NCBI GenBank assembly: GCA_900239685.1 | Contig: OENT01000004.1 | Coordinates: 248,001-312,000 of the forward strand | Direction of reading: 5' to 3' | Length of the DNA stretch: 64,000 nucleotides | DNA from: Rotaria macrura | Lineage: Eukaryota; Rotifera; Eurotatoria; Philodinida; Philodinidae | Shown here: positions 56,901-64,000 of the stretch, piece after piece | How the letters are laid out: each line of letters starts with the position of its first letter | Numbering within the stretch: the stretch's first letter is position 1 | The notes under the pieces: model-generated | Seen by the model: the letters and a program-made list of their open reading frames with translations, nothing else | What the model was told of the DNA's origin: nothing | Databases searched by the model: none | Program-made: the position numbers and the translations under genes

Positions 56901-57964
56901 CATATATTATCAAAATAAATAGTTACTTTAAGATTCGAGTTGAAGTTTTTCGACTACTCTATTTTCCAATCCAGACCTCAATATCGAATTGTTAATGTAA
57001 TTAGCTAGAGCTTCTTCACCGGAATGAATCGATCTCCCTCCCCCCAACACTCGGAAATATCTTATTTGTCTTCAGTATTTTAAGAAATTTCTCAAAAATC
57101 GGTTTCGAATAATTGTCCAGTCTGTTTTTGCTCTGATCCACCATTTCGGAACATAACACACGGTTATGTAATATAGTTTATGAAATATATGTGAGTTCTT
57201 TATTACAGCTCTAAAGATGCTGCGCTAACGAAAATCTTTTCTTACGCCCATGTCACACCACCAGGAGTATATAAACCTTTGAGAAAGAAAAATCGGAAAA
57301 CAATTAATTTTCTTTTGAAATCATCAACAAACTTGTTGTTTTAATTGTTATGATAACAATCAGCATACAAAGTGATACCGGTACGAATAATTTCACGACA
57401 TGGCTTGCTCCTAGAAAATCAAACTCATATTTAGTATGATGTCTTCACTCGTGTTAATTTATGAGATGCAAACCATATTTGAAAATTTCATCATGCTCAA
57501 TATTTAATGGTTGTTGTTCGTCTGGTTGGCTGTCGTGTCGATGTCTTCGAGTTGTTTCTTGATCTTGTGAATCAATAGCATTAACTCTAGAGTTTGCCGA
57601 AGCAGTTGCTGCATCCGATGAAATGTTACCCGCATTTGTTGATGTCTACGAAAGATATCAAAGATGGTATTTAATGAAAAACGATAAGAGATGAACAAAA
57701 TAAAATCATCATAAGCAGATTTGAACAGAGGCACAAATGACTATATCTAACCTGAATAATAGCTATTTCGGGCATATGAGTAACATTTCGTGTCTAGTAA
57801 ACATGTGTGTTAGTGAAAAAGACAAACATTGTGTTATTTAGTTTTAGGTTAGTTACAATCGTGTATACCTCTGGACCGTCGAAATTTATATCGTCGGTGT
57901 GAGATTTCAACAATTCGGTCATTTCGTCAGATGAATCTTGATCGTTCTCGATTAAACGGCGCAT
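53937..57964 (-). CDS. PSEN: Presenilin, catalytic subunit of gamma-secretase
   Basis: An intramembrane aspartyl protease with nine membrane helices that cleaves Notch and other type I proteins. The start is the first Met after an in-frame TAG ([19 protein letters not shown], 57962-57964), with an acidic N-terminus over three exons. Then come [18 protein letters not shown], a 31-bp exon giving [19 protein letters not shown] after splicing, [26 protein letters not shown], and [18 protein letters not shown] with [16 protein letters not shown]. The first catalytic Asp is built across an intron at 55644 and 55583 ([18 protein letters not shown]). The hydrophilic loop follows (about 55099-55283). 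The second catalytic motif [15 protein letters not shown] (about 54175-54290) and the C-terminal [13 protein letters not shown], ending MGQVFI at 53937, complete it. All catalytic elements are present except that the usual Tyr before the first Asp is Trp. Length is roughly 500 aa. Confidence 0.95.
54291..55098 (-). other. 0.8-kb presenilin intron
   Basis: AT-rich, without coding signal. It separates the acidic end of the loop exon from the exon with the second catalytic aspartate. Confidence 0.65.
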
Positions 57965-60900
57965 AGAGCCATGACGGAACAAAAGGATCTACTAAATGAA
58001 GAAAGAAATGAATAATATTTATTTTGGATGCTTCTTTTCCTATTGGCTATATTCATCGGTAATCATTTCAAGTACAACTAGCGACATGATAAAATTTTAA
58101 AAAAAATATATAGATAAAACTATAATGATGCTGTTGATAAAGGAAATTCTTTCGAAAAACTAAGCCAATGAAAAACAAAATAAACTTCAGTGTTTGTTTT
58201 CTTTGTTTCGAAATTTCATTCACTCGTTTCGAGCGGAGCTGCGGCACTAGCCACCCTCAAGATAGTTTGAGTTTTCTCAATCAACTTTTTTCTTCGTTCA
58301 TACGATTGTTTTTTTGACTGTGCACTATAAGTTTTCAATCATGAAGTATGAAGGTTGAACAATAACCAAATCTTTCGGCGATTTATCGCTATAGAATTGG
58401 TTCATCTAAAATAAAAATAACTTTGCACAGATAACTCCCTCGTCGAGTGTTCTCCCACATATCTTTCATCCGTATGTCTCATCTTTATTGTTAATTGGAG
58501 ATGAATTTTATTTCTTTGGTCTACCTACGAGGATAGAAATCAAAGTGATAAAAGTAACAAGACATGGAAAGATAAATTTAACTAGAAAAAAACTCCTTCA
58601 AGTCTGGCGTAGCTTCGGGATTCATTTGAATCTTGGTTTTTTGCTGTTAGACTATGGAGTTATAGATTAAATGGGAGAAGCGATATAATCGCGAAAACTA
58701 AAAGCGCAATATATGACGACAATCAACGAGATTATTTGATTGATATAACGGCATACAAAGCGCGACAAAATATTACTGAAAATGTTAATGAGCAATTTTC
58801 TGTGAAAGAAAAACGTTGAACAGATTTCATTAGACTAGACAATGTTTTTTCTTTACTTATTGTTGGTAGGAGCTGAAAGCAAAATTCACTTAGAAGTATA
58901 AAACATGTTTCTCTTACGTATTTTCTATGATAAATTAACAAATAGTTTCATTGTAAATGAATATCTAAATCTTTCATCCGTTGAATTGAGTGCGCATAAT
59001 TGAACATAATGAAATATATATTGACGAATTCATTTCTTCATATTCAGTATATTTTTTCCAACTCTGAAATAAACCGCATAAAAAAATTTATCAATAGTTA
59101 ATCAATTCAATTACATTCAGAAAAAAAAAGATCATTTGAAAATGTTCTAGTAAAATATCATGTCAATTATTGGAATTACACATTTTTGAGCGACAATAAA
59201 TATGCAATGTTGGTGGCACCAAATATTCTTTTTCATAAGCAAAGAAAAGGACTTAGATTTATACCCTTGGAAATGAACAGCGAATCATACTAATTTTATA
59301 GAATAAGAATGAGCCAAATAAAATATAGGTTGTAAATCAAAGAATCATTTCTTTAGTAGATTTCTTTAGAAAAGTAGACAATATATTGTGTTCCAATGGT
59401 AAAATAATAATCTAAATAGATTTTCTTTTCACTTGCAAAATAAAATAAAGATATAATAAATGAACTCTAAATTTCTTTGAAACAATTAATTATGTTTTTC
59501 TTTTTACATTATCGATTAAAAAGGTTTTAACAATATCAGATCATTTATCTTGCACATTCTTCTACTGATCACGGTGTACAACAGTTAAATTCAAATCTTT
59601 CATCCTTCTAAAATATACTAAATCGCTTACCAGCGAATACTATCAATAGAGCCCATTTTATTTTATTGCAATTTTTTCCTTTTCTAATTAATCATCGACC
59701 TTACTATCAATATATTTTTACGTTTTTACCTGTGTAACAAGGCTACATACCAAAACAATATATGATACCTAGCAGTAACACAGATGCATGTTCTAAATAG
59801 GTCGAAAAAATGTACACATCTACATATACTACATACCTTTGATGGAAAAAAAAACACCTGTCAACCTTTCATATTTATATTATCTGATATAATATTTAGC
59901 GAAGCAAAACATGAATAAAAATAATGAAGACTATCATATAAGGTTTCTATTCGATTTCGTAACGATTAATTATTGATGAATCAATTGATTTTCACCGGGC
60001 AAGTAAGACAATATTTCATTTATATCATGATTAAGATTCCTTTGAAATATGTAGTTGTAAAGAAAATTTTTCAAAAGAAAAAGCATCAGTAGATGAATTT
60101 CAGTTTACATGAAAATCAAATTTGAAATCCAACGAACTCTTATAATGAGACGCTAATGAAAAAGAATAATCTTTTTACTATTTATGAGTCTACTATACTT
60201 AGGCATGACGAAAAGAAAACAAGGTTTTATTTTCTAGCATTTAACTAACTACTAATGCATTGTAATCGTATTGTTATATGATGCAATCATTAATTTAGGT
60301 CTACTCGTACCATTAGTATTTACACGTTGTCTATTAGCATATCTTAATGGTGAGATAAAAATATTATCACATGCAAATGTGATAATAATCATGCTTAGTA
60401 TGTATATTGATAGCATTTTACGTACATTTCAAGGCAAATCATCGCAATCATGCAGTCAGTGAATCATTTCTATTTTTTTTCTTTTTAAGAATCTTTTATG
60501 CTTGATGAATTTAATTTTCTTTGAATCCTTACTATAACTTTGGAGATTTTCTACGTCCCAAAATTGCTCTTTTGTGTATTTATTTACAAGGTAATTATTC
60601 AAAGTTAAAGTCACATTCTTCTCTATCAAGTGATGATTGTTTTTTTGAGAATGTTTGCTTGCTTATTCTAGATTGCAATCGTATTTATAATATATGAATC
60701 AATAGCGTACATACTGGTCTGCATAAAAATTACTTTTAATCATAATTCTCCTTGGAGTAATGGTTTTGAGAAAACAGGTGTTTGTTCGACCCCTAAAGAT
60801 TATTATCGATGTAAAAGTGACACGAAATGTTTCTTCATGAGATACTCGTAGCAATGTTGCTTTTTCAATGTATTAATACGAAAAATATTTCTATTTGCAT

Positions 60901-63900
60901 TAAATATTCGAGTTTAGTCGATATTTCATGTGACAAAATTGTTTTAATCCTCTTCTAGCTATCGATTTAATATTGGTAGGCTTTCTTCTGCAATCTCATC
61001 AATGAATTTCCCTTGGTTTAGTAACGATGATTTTCAAAAGCGTAAATATATGGGAAATCTTCTTTTTCAAGATAAAACTCTTACATTAGAAAGCCGAAAT
61101 GATTATATCATTAAATTTCTATATATTTTTTAACGATATAATGACAGAAAAACAAAATTTTTATCACAAGTATAGTAGCAGCTTTCATTTGAATTTTGTT
61201 AAATATAGATAATTATTTTTTTTCCTATCACATTCATTCAATTCAAAAATGAAACATGAAACAGTGAACTACAGCTAGCTTCATTTTAAACATCTTGTCT
61301 CGGCAACTATACGGCTGATAACCCTGATATCTATATTATAGGCGAAAAATTTTAAGTTATTTAATATAATTAGTTGAATTCTATATCAAATATGTGAGTT
61401 TTGCTTGGGAAAAATGTTACTGAGAAGTGTGTGTCGTCGACATAGATTTTATTTATATGTGGTCTTGAATTAAAAAGATCTATTTTTAGAAGTTAAGAAT
61501 AACCAAGAAACGCGCTGATACAATTTGGAACGAAAAACACTTCAATAAAAATAGCACTACCATGGAGCATAAGTTAGCGTAGTGGTGAAGTATGTGTATC
61601 TCTCAAAGAAATGAAAATGGTACATATCATTTTCTAAACCGACATGGTTCGATAATTTTTCCAAGATGAAAAACTATGTACAGTCATCGTATGATTAGTA
61701 ACGATACGAATAGTTAGGTAAACCGACGTGAAAATATTTTGTATTCAAGAGTAAAATGCAGTATATAATCTACATTAAAACTAGATAATTAGAACTCATT
61801 TCGTTTTTATCATATTGCTGATCTCATCAAGCAGATTACCTGGTACTTTTTTCTTCAATTATAGTATCATGACATCAAAGTAGAATAGCGGAATCGTTCA
61901 TACATAATTCTTATATCAGGTTTTTTTCTCTATATAAATTAAATTTCATATTCACTACTCTATTTTTCCGTACATTAAAAAACATTATTTCTTTGCACAT
62001 TGAAAAATTGATTCATTGTTTTACAATGAAGAACAAAACTCTCGTACAAGTATTTTTATCATTCATCATTCCTGCAGTATAAGATTTTTTCACTCATGTG
62101 TTCGTTATTTTTCAAAAGAACAAAAAAGTACACAAAATACGAAACGAACATATTTGGAATAGTAAGACATTCAGATAGTCAACATTTCTCTTATCAAAAA
62201 TAAACATCATGTTGTGGAATCCCATCATATTTATAAAATTCATAGAGTGCAGCTTCATAGTTACTTTGTTTATAACCTAGCGTTAGTTACATTATTTATT
62301 CGATTATACGAACAAAGAATAGCGTGGAGGTATAACACGATGGAACGAGGAGGAGGTAGATTCAATGCGAGGTACCATCGAGGGAATAGTGTCAAAACTC
62401 TTTTGTTAAACGATGAACATCTTATATATTAAAACAATTATCCAAGAAATTTTCAGCTCTATTAACTAAAGCATTTCTTTTTTTATAAATTGAAAGAGTG
62501 ATGGTTACACCCCTGACACTCCTTCTCACGGTTATTATTGGTAATATGATAAGATATTTCATACAAAAATGAATGACTTCCCCTTTTTCTTTAGATCTCA
62601 TTATTATTTATATTTTCTTCTATTGATAAACTCAAATTAATTAAATTATTTTTTCAGATTAGAGATGCAGATTCCCATGAGTATCGATTTTGCTGTTAAT
62701 AAAAACTACTAATCGTGTGTTTTCCAAACGCTGAATCCTATCCATAGAAAGAACGACGAATGATGACATTGCAAATAGACTACTGCGTCCTTGTATCTCT
62801 AGCACTTAGATGTTTCATTTTCTGTACGAGGATATAGGTTATGATGACACAATAATATAAACAGAAAAGAGTTGCGTTGCTCCACACACCACCCGTTGGC
62901 TTTATACCATTCTTTTGCCTTCAGACAACTAGCGGAAATGATATTATACGACTATGATTATACTTAATGGGATTTACGAAAGGCCACAATGAAGATTTGA
63001 AATATTTCCCATACAGATTATTTGAATAGATGTGTATCATAGTCAGCAGTGGAACTTAGTTAAAAATGATTCCATCTTATAAATTAATGTCAATCAATAT
63101 GTTGAAGTGACATTTGATGTTTAGTATATAAAAACAAAGAATACATGTGAAATGTTCTCAGTTTACCGGGAGGCCTAAAATTCATAAGCCAACAGTACAG
63201 TTTATTATTTTAATTCTTTAGATATAGTTTTGTTCTTGTAAAAAACCAGTGTTCTATATTGAAGAGCTCTCTACTTTGTAAGTATTCTCGTTCTGTTCAC
63301 ATGACTTATTCTTGTCGATGACAAAGCATGATTCTCTATGAAAATATTCAAGCATGCTATCTTGTTTGATTTATGATGAAATTTTTGCGTGAAACAAAAG
63401 CTGACATTTCACGTAAGCATTCATGTACATTATCTTTATGGAAAAAAAAGCAAATTTTCAATTAAATTGTTTCCATTCACTTAAGAATTTCACTTATTCG
63501 AACGAATCGATGCGAAATCATTCACAGTTTTTATTTTTATTGCAGTGCTATTTATAAGCAACGCTGAAATAGATGACTTGTGCAGGCATGGTAATTTGAA
63601 AAAAACATCTCGTTGAATAGTTAAGTAAAAAACTTCTCATTGAATAAAAGAAAAATTGAATATTTTTCTTCGTTAAAACATGTGAAATCTACATCGAACT
63701 ATTTTATTACATTGCCACAATATAAAGTAACTGAAGAAACTTTCTTAAATCATGTATGTCCTTGATTATGTATTTTGAATATTTCTGTTTTAAAACATGT
63801 AATTTTTTTTCGTTGTTTACTCGAACGTAGTATTAAGGAAAATAACAAAGAAGTCAAATTTCGACATACATATATCCCTATGTTGAATCTTCGTTACTCA

Positions 63901-64000
63901 AATTTAACGTTGACAAACGACTATATACTATTTTCTCGCTTGGAATTATTGAATCAACTGTAATGAAACTATGATAATTAGAAGATTAAATTTTCATGGA
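57965..64000. other. 6-kb region with no supported gene
   Basis: No domain, splice chain or RNA gene could be supported. The best isolated open frame is 60271-60462 (plus), with two hydrophobic stretches (LGLLVPLVFTRCLLAYL, VIIIMLSMYI); it may be a stray exon. Upstream elements of presenilin probably lie near 58.0-58.5 kb, but I see no specific motif. Confidence 0.5.

Noticed and set aside
56866..57290. Apparent duplicated YTP exons in presenilin (LYTPGG and YTPFSEE)
   Set aside because: When spliced in phase they form one continuous stretch that matches the normal loop after the first membrane helix, so there is no duplication.
60271..60462. Plus-strand frame with two hydrophobic stretches
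   Set aside because: Its codon pattern looks coding-like, but I found no neighbouring exons, start context or family; kept only as a remark in the 6-kb region.

Overview
The window looks like nuclear DNA of a small, AT-rich invertebrate animal. By eye it is about 70% A+T. The genes are split by GT-AG introns, many of them only 50-120 bp, and the recognisable proteins are animal orthologues: WDR81, TDP1, MESD, MAGT1/TUSC3, presenilin and two formin (FH2) proteins. The style fits a bdelloid rotifer or a related lophotrochozoan; that placement is inference and no single feature proves it.

Layout. Bases 1-13450 hold three closely spaced minus-strand genes, read from right to left: a small single-pass membrane protein (13116-13449), a TDP1-type DNA repair phosphodiesterase with an N-terminal PBZ-like zinc finger (6491-12977), and WDR81, which runs off the left edge. 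The gaps between them are only 138 and 177 bp. Bases 13450-19954 have no genes but hold a 3.5-kb hAT-like palindromic element (14622-18164) with a Tc1/mariner-like MITE nested inside it. MESD (minus) lies at 19955-21223, an unrecognised plus-strand protein at 23476-24643, and a secreted-type/single-pass LRR-like receptor (minus) at 25360-27362. After 4.4 kb of gene-free DNA comes MAGT1/TUSC3 (minus, 31743 to about 35861), which carries two pairs of duplicated, apparently alternative exons.

Bases 37309-49623 hold two FH2 genes arranged tail to tail: a short plus-strand copy (515 aa) and a long minus-strand copy (about 1219 aa) with FH1, FH2 and a long Ser/Thr-rich tail. They share the position and phase of a very long intron, and in both cases that intron has collected inverted-repeat elements. 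Microsatellite-rich DNA (49624-53936) precedes presenilin (minus, 53937-57964), whose first catalytic motif reads WD instead of YD. From 57965 to the end I found no gene I can support.

Functional themes. MESD (LRP-type receptor folding in the ER), MAGT1/TUSC3 (N-glycosylation, oxidoreductase), presenilin (gamma-secretase) and WDR81 (endosome and autophagy traffic) all act in the membrane or secretory system. Apart from the possible three-gene unit at the left there is no sign that the genes are co-regulated. The most notable observations are the MAGT1/TUSC3 exon pairs, the PBZ-TDP1 architecture, the presenilin motif change, the convergent formin pair, and the large palindromic transposons. 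Exon limits were read by hand from splice signals, reading phase and remembered family conservation; no alignment was run.
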